A DNA stretch of 64,000 bases from Anabaenopsis elenkinii CCIBt3563 (GTDB taxonomy: Bacteria > Cyanobacteriota > Cyanobacteriia > Cyanobacteriales > Nostocaceae), in the NCBI RefSeq assembly GCF_015245355.1, contig NZ_CP063311.1, positions 458,691-522,690 of the forward strand. The letters are read 5' to 3'. Shown piece by piece: positions 19,141 through 28,138 of the stretch. Numbering within the stretch: the stretch's first letter is position 1; every line of letters starts with the position of its first letter. Below the pieces are notes generated by a model. The model had not been told where the DNA came from. It was given only the letters and a program-made list of their open reading frames with translations, and ran no database searches. The position numbers and the translations under genes are program-made.

Positions 19141-22077
19141 GTGGTAAGTTACCCACCTATTCCCCAATCCAGCCATGAACCAATAATTAGTGAAATAACT
19201 AGTAAAATAACTAGTGAAATAACTAGTCAAAGCACTCCACAGTTAACTAATTTCCCAGAACGCCACATTGGCCCCGACTCCCAAGAAATCCAACAAATGC
19301 TTGAGGTATTGGGTTTAGAAACTCTGGATTCACTGATTGATCACACAGTACCCCCAGGTATTCGCCTACAAAAAAAGCTCAAATTACCACCAGCCCAAAG
19401 TGAATATAGCGCCCTGAATAAATTAAAACAAATTGCTGCTAAAAATCAGGTGTGCCGTTCATACATCGGTACTGGATATTACGACTGTATCACCCCCCCG
19501 GTGATTCAGCGCAATATTCTAGAAAATCCCGGTTGGTATACAGCTTACACCCCCTATCAGCCAGAAATCGCCCAGGGACGACTGGAAGCCCTGCTGAATT
19601 TCCAGACCATGATTATTGACCTCACAGGGTTAGAAATTGCTAACGCTTCCTTACTGGATGAAGCGACCGCAGCAGCAGAAGCCATGAGTCTGAGTTATGG
19701 GGTGTGCAAAAATCAAGCCCATGCTTATTTTGTCTCTGATAACTGTCATCCCCAAACTATCGAGGTTTTGAAAACTCGTGCTCAACCCTTGGGGATTGAA
19801 ATCATTATCGGTGATCATCGCCAAGATTTTACCCAAGGGATTTTTGGGGCTGTTCTCCAATATCCTGCTACTGATGGCACGATTTACGACTACCGCGCTT
19901 TTATTGAAAAAGCCCATGCTCAGGGTGCATTGGTGACGGTAGTAGCAGACCCCTTAAGTTTAACTTTATTGACACCGCCCGGAGAATTGGGCGCTGATAT
20001 TGCAGTGGGTAGTACTCAACGTTTCGGTATTCCTCTGGGGTTTGGGGGACCCCATGCGGCATACTTCGCTACCAAAGAACAGTATAAGCGCCAGGTTCCA
20101 GGGCGAATAGTGGGAGTATCAAAAGATGCTCACGGTCATCCCGCATTACGTCTGGCTTTACAAACCCGGGAACAGCATATAAGGCGGGAAAAAGCTACTA
20201 GTAATATCTGTACTGCCCAGGTGTTATTGGCAGTCATGGCCAGTATGTATGCTGTATATCATGGTGGAGATGGTATTAAAAACATTGCCTGTAACATTCA
20301 CCAGTTAACTGTGATTTTAGCTGCAGGACTCAAGCGGCTGGGTTACAGGATTAGTTCTGAATATTTCTTTGATACCCTGCGCGTAGAGTTAGCCACACAA
20401 TCCATTACACCAATTCTGCAAGCTTGTCAAGAAAGAAAGATTAATCTGCGGGTTTTTGATCCTACATCTGTGGGTATTTCCCTAGATGAAACTACTACCC
20501 CAGAAGATTTAATTGATCTGTGGCAGATTTTCGCTCTGACCGATGACCTACCCTTTACTATAGAAGAATTAACTTCTGACTCCCGTTCTCATCTCTTACT
20601 GGAGCGCACCAGCAGTTATCTGACTCATCCGGTGTTTAACCGCTATCATTCCGAAACTGAGTTATTACGTTATCTGCATCAGCTGGAAACCAAGGATTTA
20701 TCTTTAACTACATCCATGATTCCCTTGGGTTCCTGTACCATGAAACTGAATGCTACCGCAGAGATGATCCCCGTTAGTTGGGAGGAGTTCGCTAAGATTC
20801 ATCCCTTCGCGCCGGTTTCCCAAACCCGCGGTTATCAAATCCTCTTTCAGCAACTGGAAAGCTGGTTGGCGGAAATTACAGGGTTTGCGGGAATTTCTTT
20901 ACAACCTAATGCCGGTTCTCAGGGAGAGTATACAGGACTTTTGGTAATTCGTCAATATCACCACAGTCGCGGCGAAGGACACCGTAATATTTGTTTAATT
21001 CCTGAGTCCGCCCATGGAACTAATCCCGCCAGTGCGGTGATGTGTGGGATGAAGGTGATCCCAGTTGCTTGTGATGCTGTGGGTAATATTGACCTAGATG
21101 ATTTGCAAACCAAGGCCGCTAAACACAGCCATCAACTGGCGGCTTTAATGGTCACCTATCCTTCCACCCATGGTGTGTTTGAGGAAGGGATTCAGGAAAT
21201 CTGCGCTCTTGTTCACCATCACGGTGGACAAGTGTATATGGATGGGGCGAATATGAATGCCCAAGTGGGTATTTGTCGCCCTGGAGATATTGGGGCAGAT
21301 GTCTGTCATTTAAATCTGCATAAAACTTTCTGTATTCCTCATGGTGGCGGTGGCCCTGGTATGGGACCGATTGGTGTGGCTCAACATCTTGTTCCTTTCC
21401 TCCCTGGACACCCGGTTATACCCTCTGGAGATACTCAAATTGGGGCGGTGGCTGCTGCGCCCTGGGGTAGTGCTAGTATTTTAGTTATCTCTTGGATGTA
21501 CATTACTATGATGGGGTCTGAGGGTTTGACCCAGGCGACTAAGGTGGCAATTCTCAATGCAAATTATATTGCCCACCGCTTAAAGTCTTACTATCCGGTG
21601 CTGTATAAGGGCAAAAATGATTTTGTCGCCCATGAGTGTATTTTAGATTTACGGGGGGTGAAAAAGTCGGCGCACATCGAAGTTGATGATATCGCCAAGC
21701 GCCTGATTGATTATGGTTTCCATGCGCCTACTGTGTCTTGGCCTGTGGCGGGTACTATGATGGTGGAACCCACAGAAAGCGAATCTCGCGCAGAGTTAGA
21801 CCGGTTCTGTGAAGCGTTGATTGCTATCCGGGGAGAAATATCTGCTATTGAATCTGGTCAGATGGATCTGCAAGATAATCTGCTCAAAAATGCACCCCAT
21901 ACCGCTCACAGTTTGATTGCGGGAGCTTGGAGTCATGGCTATTCCCGTGAACAAGCTGCTTACCCTGCGCCCTGGACTCGTGAATATAAGTTCTGGCCTA
22001 GTGTGGGGAGAGTTGACTCGGCTTTTGGCGATCGCCATTTTGTTTGTGCTTGTCTACCTATGGATGCTTATCAGTAA
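19141..22077 (+). CDS. gcvP: Glycine dehydrogenase (decarboxylating), GcvP
   Basis: A 978-residue PLP enzyme that decarboxylates glycine and loads the aminomethyl group on GcvH. The fused alpha and beta halves are both present. The PLP lysine lies in [16 protein letters not shown] in the second half, and [15 protein letters not shown] marks the start of the conserved body. Before it is an unusual 38-residue leader containing a 4-residue repeat ([12 protein letters not shown]) coded by 12-bp tandem repeats. The start is GTG at 19141, 81 bases after gcvH. Confidence 0.95.
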   Translation: MVSYPPIPQSSHEPIISEITSKITSEITSQSTPQLTNFPERHIGPDSQEIQQMLEVLGLETLDSLIDHTVPPGIRLQKKLKLPPAQSEYSALNKLKQIAAKNQVCRSYIGTGYYDCITPPVIQRNILENPGWYTAYTPYQPEIAQGRLEALLNFQTMIIDLTGLEIANASLLDEATAAAEAMSLSYGVCKNQAHAYFVSDNCHPQTIEVLKTRAQPLGIEIIIGDHRQDFTQGIFGAVLQYPATDGTIYDYRAFIEKAHAQGALVTVVADPLSLTLLTPPGELGADIAVGSTQRFGIPLGFGGPHAAYFATKEQYKRQVPGRIVGVSKDAHGHPALRLALQTREQHIRREKATSNICTAQVLLAVMASMYAVYHGGDGIKNIACNIHQLTVILAAGLKRLGYRISSEYFFDTLRVELATQSITPILQACQERKINLRVFDPTSVGISLDETTTPEDLIDLWQIFALTDDLPFTIEELTSDSRSHLLLERTSSYLTHPVFNRYHSETELLRYLHQLETKDLSLTTSMIPLGSCTMKLNATAEMIPVSWEEFAKIHPFAPVSQTRGYQILFQQLESWLAEITGFAGISLQPNAGSQGEYTGLLVIRQYHHSRGEGHRNICLIPESAHGTNPASAVMCGMKVIPVACDAVGNIDLDDLQTKAAKHSHQLAALMVTYPSTHGVFEEGIQEICALVHHHGGQVYMDGANMNAQVGICRPGDIGADVCHLNLHKTFCIPHGGGGPGMGPIGVAQHLVPFLPGHPVIPSGDTQIGAVAAAPWGSASILVISWMYITMMGSEGLTQATKVAILNANYIAHRLKSYYPVLYKGKNDFVAHECILDLRGVKKSAHIEVDDIAKRLIDYGFHAPTVSWPVAGTMMVEPTESESRAELDRFCEALIAIRGEISAIESGQMDLQDNLLKNAPHTAHSLIAGAWSHGYSREQAAYPAPWTREYKFWPSVGRVDSAFGDRHFVCACLPMDAYQ
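19189..19224 (+). repeat. 12-bp tandem repeat inside gcvP
   Basis: Three in-frame copies of AGTGAAATAACT (middle copy AGTAAAATAACT), followed by a partial fourth. They encode Ser-Glu/Lys-Ile-Thr units in the non-conserved N-terminal leader, so copy-number change would alter leader length without a frameshift. Confidence 0.85.
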
Positions 22078-22111
22078 GATCATGGGTGGTTAATCACCGC
22101 TCCTGACTCTC

Positions 22112-22176
22112 ATATCCCCGACTTCTATTCACATTCATGGCTACTGCATAAAATGACACTGAGAAGTCGGGGATAT
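22112..22176. terminator. Long inverted repeat after gcvP
   Basis: Perfect 15-bp arms ATATCCCCGACTTCT (22112-22126) and AGAAGTCGGGGATAT (22162-22176) with a 35-base loop. It lies between convergent gcvP and the DUF29 fragment and could act as a terminator. The same ATCCCCGACTTCT motif is a frequent dispersed repeat in cyanobacteria, so a small mobile repeat is equally possible. Confidence 0.55.
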
Positions 22177-22180
22177 CTCC

Positions 22181-22337
22181 ATAATTTACTGTGGTAAAAA
22201 TTCAGGGGATAAAATCTCTGTGAGCTTGTAGGGACAGGTTTCGGGAAATGATGATAATCCCGTTTCTCTTTCGGCGCTAATGGTAGCTAGAGGATAAACA
22301 TCTTCTATGGCTACAGTGACATTAGGTTGAAGACTAG
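22181..22337. repeat. Left copy of the 157-bp direct repeat flanking the R-M locus
   Basis: Identical to 25023-25179 except for one base (C at 22225, T at 25067). It is the 3' end of the DUF29 gene, left behind as a fragment. The two copies bound 2685 bp of unique DNA with the restriction-modification pair. Confidence 0.97.
22186..22337 (-). pseudogene. DUF29 gene fragment (3' end only)
   Basis: Codes the last roughly 50 residues of the DUF29 protein, SLQPNVTVAIEDVYPL to the same stop, matching the complete gene at 25028-25456. It lacks a start. The methylase gene reads 27 bases into it in another frame before stopping. Confidence 0.92.
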
Positions 22338-23843
22338 AACATTAGCCAATTCCTTTGGCTCCAGCTTATACAGTCCACCTCCGTACAAGCGACCCTCTCC
22401 CATTAGCATTTCATCAGAAATCTCATTCAAAGCTTGCCACACTTGCTTTATTTTTTCCGAATTTTGTGAAAGTGCTTTATCCAGGATAGGTTTAGGATAC
22501 AACATCAAGTAAACGTTAGTAGCCGTTGCTTGGGAGTGATTGAGAATAAAGCGAAAGGGACTGCCTCTTTTAGTATCTTGACGACCCATATAGGTACAGA
22601 GGAATGGGGAGGGTGAACGATTCTCCTGTGAATACCAGGGAGAGCGATGTCTGCACAAATAGCGATCGCTAATTCCATTCTCTACTCCCATCTGGAGATA
22701 TTGCCAAAGCATTGGATACTTTGCTTTCACCTCAGATAAAGGCAAATGGCAGTCAAGCAAAAATAGCTGCTGTTCTAAAATGGGATTACCCACGTTATCA
22801 GCTTCAATTTCATCAACTAATAAATAGCGGGGACTAGGTAGAATCGGCTTGAAGAAATCTGTAGGAAGTTGATACGCAGTAACTTGCTGCTTTGTGAGGA
22901 CAAAGAAATTATTAGCTCCCGTAGCTAGCCCCCGTTTGATAGTAAATAAATCTTTTAGCTGAAATTGCTGAAAATTGTCGCCTATTTTATTTGAGACATT
23001 TCCAATCTTTATCCACTTGGTTTGATCACATAACACCTCTACAGAAATATGCTGACTTTCGTCAGGTTCTGTCAGACTACCGCCATAGCTGAACTCAACA
23101 TGATGGTTAGCTGGTGGCAAAGCTTTCTTAAACCAAACAATGGCACTAGATACTAATGCATCTTCAAATTGGATATCATTTGGATGAAACCGATGAACGC
23201 GCAGCAATGTAACCTGATTTAAGAGATACTCCTTAACTTGCTGCCCGTAATTTACGTCCATAAATCCACTGGGGATTAGCCAACCAGCCAAGCAATTCTC
23301 AGCCATCCATGCATCCGAAATACCCAAAAAATGGCAGTAAAGGCTAGCTAATTTGCTGAGTTTTATTCCTGTGATCTGAAAAGTTTTACTTTGTAATCGC
23401 TGCTTTTCAATTCGGCTCAAATGATGATGTCGTACATAAGGTGGATTGCAAATGAGTAAGTTCGCTTTTTTATCATCACAGTTTGGTAGTGTTGCTTGGG
23501 TAAAGTCAGCAATATTCAACTTTAGTGGCGTGTTACGCCAAATTGAAATCGCTTCTAATCCGTAGTGTGCATCAATTTCGTAACCTACTGCTTCTGCAAT
23601 TTGTGATAGAGGAAATACCTGTAATAATGCCGAGTAGAAAGAACCTGTGCCAAAGGCAGGGTCAAGAAAACGGACTTTGAGATGTGCTGGAAATAACTCA
23701 AATGCATATTTCAAAATGTCGGATGCCAAATCTGTTGGTGTGGCAAACTGTCCGAGTTTGTTACGCTCGATTTGGGTTTTGGCTTCATCTAGTTGTGATT
23801 GACGCAACGCCCTGGTTTGTTCTGTAGCTTTCGTTATATTCAT
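22311..23843 (-). CDS. Type II N6-adenine DNA methyltransferase (XamI-like partner)
   Basis: A 510-residue gamma-class adenine methylase. It has the N-terminal KLGQFATPTDLASDILKYA, SAM motif I FLDPAFGTGSFYSAL and catalytic NPPYVRHHHLS, then a target-recognition half. ATG at 23843 overlaps the TGA of the restriction gene, so the two are coupled; an upstream in-frame start at 23882 would lie inside the nuclease gene. The last residues (VFNLMSL) are coded by the duplicated DUF29 sequence, meaning the native 3' end was cut or replaced at insertion. It should protect the site cut by its neighbour. Confidence 0.88.
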   Translation of the reverse strand: MNITKATEQTRALRQSQLDEAKTQIERNKLGQFATPTDLASDILKYAFELFPAHLKVRFLDPAFGTGSFYSALLQVFPLSQIAEAVGYEIDAHYGLEAISIWRNTPLKLNIADFTQATLPNCDDKKANLLICNPPYVRHHHLSRIEKQRLQSKTFQITGIKLSKLASLYCHFLGISDAWMAENCLAGWLIPSGFMDVNYGQQVKEYLLNQVTLLRVHRFHPNDIQFEDALVSSAIVWFKKALPPANHHVEFSYGGSLTEPDESQHISVEVLCDQTKWIKIGNVSNKIGDNFQQFQLKDLFTIKRGLATGANNFFVLTKQQVTAYQLPTDFFKPILPSPRYLLVDEIEADNVGNPILEQQLFLLDCHLPLSEVKAKYPMLWQYLQMGVENGISDRYLCRHRSPWYSQENRSPSPFLCTYMGRQDTKRGSPFRFILNHSQATATNVYLMLYPKPILDKALSQNSEKIKQVWQALNEISDEMLMGEGRLYGGGLYKLEPKELANVLVFNLMSL

Positions 23844-24802
23844 ATTCCAAATAATGCTAGGTCGTCGATGCGATGTTCCCATAACCAGTCAATTCCTTCA
23901 GCAGCTTCATAGCCCAAGTAGCCGCTATCAAAATAACCGCAAAGGAACAGGACAAAACGAACTTGATTACCGTAATTACTCTTTAATTGCGCGATTTTAA
24001 CTGCTTCCTCTTTGCGTCGTTTGTTGGGATTGGTAAAATCCCCAGCTGATTTAGCTTCAATAAGTAGAGGTAAATCACCAAGTGTAGACTGGAGCGGCAT
24101 AATCACAGCGTCAATGGGGAGATTGACCTGTTTGCTGCCAGACTGCAAGTTGACTGGAATATTGAGTCGAAATGAGAAAGTCCCTAGCTGCATTGTCTCA
24201 AATCTCAATCCGGCTCCTCCCCTTACGTAAGTGTAGCCCCGCTCCTCCAAGTGTTGCTTGATTGTGGTAAGCTGTCTTTGCTCTTGAGCGTTGCGAATTA
24301 TTGGATCAGCCAGCGCACCACAAAATCGGTCGGCAACAATTGTTGCTGCCCTGTGGATTTGTGTCTCAGTCGGTTCTAGCATTGTATCCAACCAAGGGAA
24401 GATGTCTTTATCAATGAGCCGTGCAATTACTTGAGCGATTTTTTCCAGTTCGGCATCCACAATTGTACTATTCATCTTTGGTGGAATGCGCTGACCAACT
24501 TCCATATTTTTTATCAGGTTGGGCGGCACACCAGCTAGTCCGATCAGGCGATCGCGGGCAATGGGTGGTGCTGTTGCCATCCGCAGTATAGGGAGAAGCG
24601 ATGGCTGTTGGCGTAACACCGCAGGCGTGATGTTGGTCAGATTGGCTGTCCAAACCAATGCGGATTCAACCTGTTGCGCTGTAGAAATGCGAGTATCCCG
24701 GTAAGCTCTGGGAGCAAATTGCATGAACCAACTGTTGTAAAAGTCTACCGACTGGGCAATATCTTGCTTCCACAGGTGCGGTTTATCAGCATTTACTGGC
24801 AC
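23840..24802 (-). CDS. XamI-family type II restriction endonuclease
   Basis: A 320-residue protein whose start MPVNADKPHLWKQDIAQSVD and following FMQFAPRAYRDTRI match, from memory, the XamI family, known to cut GTCGAC. A PD-(D/E)xK-like core is plausible in PLLIEAKSAGDFTNPNKR, with the E-x-K pair visible. This would cut unmodified foreign DNA, with the methylase at 22311-23843 protecting the host. Target specificity is inferred from the family name only. The upstream 220 bases are AT-rich and hold the likely promoter. Confidence 0.85.
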   Translation of the reverse strand: MPVNADKPHLWKQDIAQSVDFYNSWFMQFAPRAYRDTRISTAQQVESALVWTANLTNITPAVLRQQPSLLPILRMATAPPIARDRLIGLAGVPPNLIKNMEVGQRIPPKMNSTIVDAELEKIAQVIARLIDKDIFPWLDTMLEPTETQIHRAATIVADRFCGALADPIIRNAQEQRQLTTIKQHLEERGYTYVRGGAGLRFETMQLGTFSFRLNIPVNLQSGSKQVNLPIDAVIMPLQSTLGDLPLLIEAKSAGDFTNPNKRRKEEAVKIAQLKSNYGNQVRFVLFLCGYFDSGYLGYEAAEGIDWLWEHRIDDLALFGI

Positions 24803-25022
24803 TAAATCACCTCAATTTAGTTTAGAATTTCGTCTTGGCGTAAATTCGTAAATTAGTAAATTTATATTTTCACCTTGCTGCCATTTTACCCATACAGCCA
24901 TGAGAAAATCTACTCAGTTTCTGGTATTTGCTCAACTATAAGATGTGGGATCTGCACTTCGGCTCAAGCTCAGTGCAGCAGCGCTAGTGCGATCGCTCCT
25001 AGGGCAAATATCTTCGACTCCT

Positions 25023-25179
25023 ATAATTTACTGTGGTAAAAATTCAGGGGATAAAATCTCTGTGAGTTTGTAGGGACAGGTTTCGGGAAATGATGATAAT
25101 CCCGTTTCTCTTTCGGCGCTAATGGTAGCTAGAGGATAAACATCTTCTATGGCTACAGTGACATTAGGTTGAAGACTAG
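25023..25179. repeat. Right copy of the 157-bp direct repeat
   Basis: Partner of 22181-22337, one mismatch in 157. It is part of the intact DUF29 gene. Confidence 0.97.
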
Positions 25180-25456
25180 GGTTTTTTTCCAGGAGTTTTT
25201 CTAAACGTAGCCGTTGCTCTTTAATGGTTAGTTGCCAACTGCGAGAGCGTAAGCTAGGCTGAAATTGCCATTTTAAAAGGTGGATAATTAAAATTTCTAA
25301 TCTACTTTCTAATTGTCGTTTTTCTGAGCGTCCCATGTCTTCTATTTCTTCGGCAATATTTTGCCAATCGACCTGATCAAGTTGTCCTGTTTTTAACAGG
25401 TTTACTTGTTCTTGTGTCCAAGCATAAAAATCATGGTCATGGGTGCTGGAGTTCAT
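25028..25456 (-). CDS. DUF29 family protein
   Basis: A 142-residue cytoplasmic protein typical of DUF29: DHDFYAWTQEQVNLLKTGQL, DWQNIAEEIEDMGRSEKRQLESRL, ILIIHLLKWQFQP and RSWQLTIKEQR. The family is very common in cyanobacteria and has no known function. The gene is complete at its native start, and its 3' 152 bases lie in the right-hand copy of the 157-bp repeat. Confidence 0.88.
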   Translation of the reverse strand: MNSSTHDHDFYAWTQEQVNLLKTGQLDQVDWQNIAEEIEDMGRSEKRQLESRLEILIIHLLKWQFQPSLRSRSWQLTIKEQRLRLEKLLEKNPSLQPNVTVAIEDVYPLATISAERETGLSSFPETCPYKLTEILSPEFLPQ

Positions 25457-25671
25457 AGGTTATGCTGCATTTCCAGGTTTAGGGCGGCCTCGAATTTAGG
25501 TGGGTTGAAAGGCGCACTTAGTTTGGGATTGTTCCTAACTGAAGCAATAAAAATAAATAAAAGCTATCATTGTAATAGCTTTCAAAGCCAATACACCGTG
25601 ATGACTAGGTAGTTGGGCAACCCGGTCAAATAATTTGGCAACGTACATTTAATTTGAGAATGTACAAAAAA

Positions 25672-25745
25672 TCGGGATGACTGGATTCGAACCAGCGGCC
25701 CCTTCGTCCCGAACGAAGTGCGCTACCAAGCTGCGCTACATCCCG
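25672..25745 (-). tRNA. tRNA-Pro(CGG)
   Basis: A 74-base tRNA on the minus strand. Acceptor CGGGATG / CATCCCG with discriminator A, anticodon loop TTCGGGA (anticodon CGG) on the stem CTTCG/CGAAG, and T-arm GGTTCGAATCC. CCA is not encoded. It reads CCG. Confidence 0.95.
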
Positions 25746-25871
25746 CCACCAAACACCAAACGATTATATCATAATAGTACAACTTTGTTGATATATAATC
25801 AATATCTCACCCTAACTCATTGAGCTACCCTTTGCTAGGATGAGATTTGTATAACTTCATAAAGGCAGATT

Positions 25872-26774
25872 GTGACTGTTAAACCAGACTGGTTGCGAGT
25901 AAAAGCGCCTCAATGGCAGCGCGTTGGTAACGTTAAAGAAATTTTGCGGGATTTAGCGCTTAACACAGTTTGTGAAGAAGCGTCATGTCCTAATATTGGT
26001 GAGTGCTTTCAAGCTGGTACAGCCACATTTTTAATTATGGGTCCAGCTTGTACCCGCGCCTGTCCTTACTGTGATATTGACTTTGAGAAAAAACCCCAAC
26101 CTCTAGACCCCACAGAACCAGGACGACTAGCAGCAGCTGTGGAGCGGATGAAGTTAAATCATGTGGTGATTACTTCGGTCAACCGTGATGATTTACCTGA
26201 TGGTGGTGCTTCTCAGTTTGTGCAGTGTATTCAAGCAGTGCGGGAACTCTCACCTCAAACCACAATTGAGGTATTAATTCCTGACTTGTGCGGTAATTGG
26301 AAGGCTTTAGAAGTGATTTTACAAGCCTCGCCAGAGGTACTCAACCACAACACAGAAACGGTAGAGCGGTTATACCGCCGGGTACGTCCCCAGGGAAACT
26401 ACCGACGGAGTTTAGAATTACTGGGGCGATCGCGGCAAATAGCCCCCCAAGTATACACCAAATCTGGGATTATGGTGGGGCTGGGTGAAACTGATGGGGA
26501 AGTCCGCCAAGTCATGGCAGACTTACGCAGTGTAGATTGTGATATTTTGACCATTGGGCAATATCTCCAACCCAGTCAAAAACACTTGCAAGTTAATAAC
26601 TTTATCAGCCCAGAACAATTTGCAGCTTGGCAGGTATTCGGTGCAGAAATCGGATTTTTACAAGTTGTTTCTTCACCCTTGACAAGAAGCTCATATCATG
26701 CAGAACAAGTCAGAGAACTAATGCAACGCTACCCCCGTCAGGTCGGTGTAGAGTCCTTAAGTAATTTTCAGTGA
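25872..26774 (+). CDS. lipA: Lipoyl synthase (radical SAM)
   Basis: A 300-residue enzyme that inserts two sulfurs into octanoyl chains on carrier proteins, including GcvH. The radical-SAM cluster is ACTRACPYC (Cys60, Cys64, Cys67). The auxiliary cluster is [12 protein letters not shown] (Cys34, Cys39, Cys45). The closing RSSYHAEQV motif carries the conserved Ser. The start is GTG at 25872 with AAAGGCAG upstream. gpsA follows after 9 bases, so the two may be co-transcribed. Confidence 0.95.
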   Translation: MTVKPDWLRVKAPQWQRVGNVKEILRDLALNTVCEEASCPNIGECFQAGTATFLIMGPACTRACPYCDIDFEKKPQPLDPTEPGRLAAAVERMKLNHVVITSVNRDDLPDGGASQFVQCIQAVRELSPQTTIEVLIPDLCGNWKALEVILQASPEVLNHNTETVERLYRRVRPQGNYRRSLELLGRSRQIAPQVYTKSGIMVGLGETDGEVRQVMADLRSVDCDILTIGQYLQPSQKHLQVNNFISPEQFAAWQVFGAEIGFLQVVSSPLTRSSYHAEQVRELMQRYPRQVGVESLSNFQ

Positions 26775-26783
26775 TTATCAACA

Positions 26784-27713
26784 GTGGTGCAAAAAACTAC
26801 CATAGGTATACTGGGTGCAGGGGCTTGGGCTATGGCCTTAGCCAACTTAGCCACCGCCAACGGCCATGAGGTGCGTATCTGGTCACGTGGGGGAAAAGTA
26901 AGTTTATCAGCAGTTTTACAAAATGCCGACATCATCTTGTCGGCTATCTCCATGACAGGGGTGAGTGAGATAGTCTGTCAAATTCAATTCCTCCCCCTGT
27001 CAGGTAAAACCATTTTTGTCACAGCCACCAAAGGACTAGATCCCCAAACTACCTGTACACCCTCGCAAATTTGGCAAGGAGCATTCCCTGATCATCCAGT
27101 GGTGGTTTTATCGGGGCCAAACCTGTCGGCAGAAATTCGCCAATCCTTACCAGCAGCGACGGTGGTGGCTAGCCAGAACCAGAAAGCGGCGGAATTTGTA
27201 CAACAGGTATTTTCTTCTAGTCGTTTCCGGGTATATACTAATCCTGATCCCATAGGAGTGGAACTAGGGGGAACATTAAAAAATATTATGGCGATCGCCG
27301 CTGGTGTATGTGATGGTCTACATCTGGGAAGCAACGCTAAGGCGGCTTTAGTCACTCGTGGACTTACGGAAATGGTTCGCATTGGCCAAAGTTGGGGTGC
27401 AAAGACGGAAACATTTTATGGTTTATCCGGTCTAGGAGATTTGTTAGCCACTTGCAACAGTCCCTTGAGTCGTAATTACCAAGTTGGTTACCAGATGGCC
27501 GGGGGGAAAACACTAGTAGAAGTTCTGGAAAATTTACCAGGAACAGCCGAAGGTGTGAATACTTGTCAAGTGTTAATCAAACGAGCCAAGGAGGATAATA
27601 TTGCAGTCCCGATTACAGAACAAGTTTATGGCTTACTGCAAGGTAAAGTCACACCGCGACAAGCATTAGAGGAACTAATGCTACGAGATATCAAATCAGA
27701 GTACAACTGTTAA
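26784..27713 (+). CDS. gpsA: Glycerol-3-phosphate dehydrogenase [NAD(P)+]
   Basis: A 309-residue cytoplasmic enzyme that reduces dihydroxyacetone phosphate to glycerol-3-phosphate for membrane lipids. It has the N-terminal Rossmann motif IGILGAGAWAMALA, VVLSGPNLSAEI, the catalytic-Lys region GVELGGTLKNIMAIAAG and GLSGLGDLLATC. The start is GTG at 26784; a second GTG follows directly. Confidence 0.95.
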   Translation: MVQKTTIGILGAGAWAMALANLATANGHEVRIWSRGGKVSLSAVLQNADIILSAISMTGVSEIVCQIQFLPLSGKTIFVTATKGLDPQTTCTPSQIWQGAFPDHPVVVLSGPNLSAEIRQSLPAATVVASQNQKAAEFVQQVFSSSRFRVYTNPDPIGVELGGTLKNIMAIAAGVCDGLHLGSNAKAALVTRGLTEMVRIGQSWGAKTETFYGLSGLGDLLATCNSPLSRNYQVGYQMAGGKTLVEVLENLPGTAEGVNTCQVLIKRAKEDNIAVPITEQVYGLLQGKVTPRQALEELMLRDIKSEYNC

Positions 27714-28138
27714 TCCGACCTAGGATGACAAACTATTACCTGTATTGATTCCTCAATAATCCCTAGAAAAAAAAATCCTAAATTGTCAGGATATTCTTTC
27801 GCCCCCATGTATATATCACTATAGCCTAGGTAAACATATTTTTCAGTCACATATGTATATAGAAATTACCCAGATCACCCTGAATATATATCCGGTGTTA
27901 ACACCCGCAGTCAAATATTCCATGTTCATTTAAAGCCTAGATATTTTGAATAGCTATTGGTTCAATTTCAACACTCAACCGATACATCGGTAAGAGTGTG
28001 AAAAATATCAGTGTGTTTTCTGGATCAGACACTTAACTTAAACCTCCTCCAGATTAGTTCATCTTGAATCACGCAATAGCACCAGTTCATTAGTTGCACC
28101 ATTATCTATTGTTACCTGGAGCCATTGAGACTACCCTT
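27714..28138. promoter_or_regulatory. Long leader region of sigC with a hairpin at 27971-27999
   Basis: About 425 bp without a gene. The only strong structure is an inverted repeat ACACTCAACCGAT / ATCGGTAAGAGTGT with a 2-base loop, roughly 140 bases before the sigma-factor start. It could be an operator or an attenuator-type hairpin. The rest is AT-rich with no recognised box. Confidence 0.45.

Larger units (their letters stand above)
22181..25179. mobile_element. Restriction-modification island with long target duplication
   Basis: Unique DNA 22338-25022 holding the R-M pair, bounded by 157-bp direct repeats of DUF29 sequence. Deleting one repeat plus the insert restores a single DUF29 gene next to its original downstream hairpin. 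No transposase or integrase lies inside. Insertion with long target duplication has been described for other restriction-modification genes. Confidence 0.85.

Noticed and set aside
18976..19230. Minus-strand frame with repeated TSYF residues
   Set aside because: It is the antisense reading of the 12-bp repeat in gcvP; no ribosome site or coding look.
23843..23882. Upstream start for the XamI-like methylase
   Set aside because: Would lie within the nuclease gene; the ATG overlapping the nuclease stop gives normal coupling.
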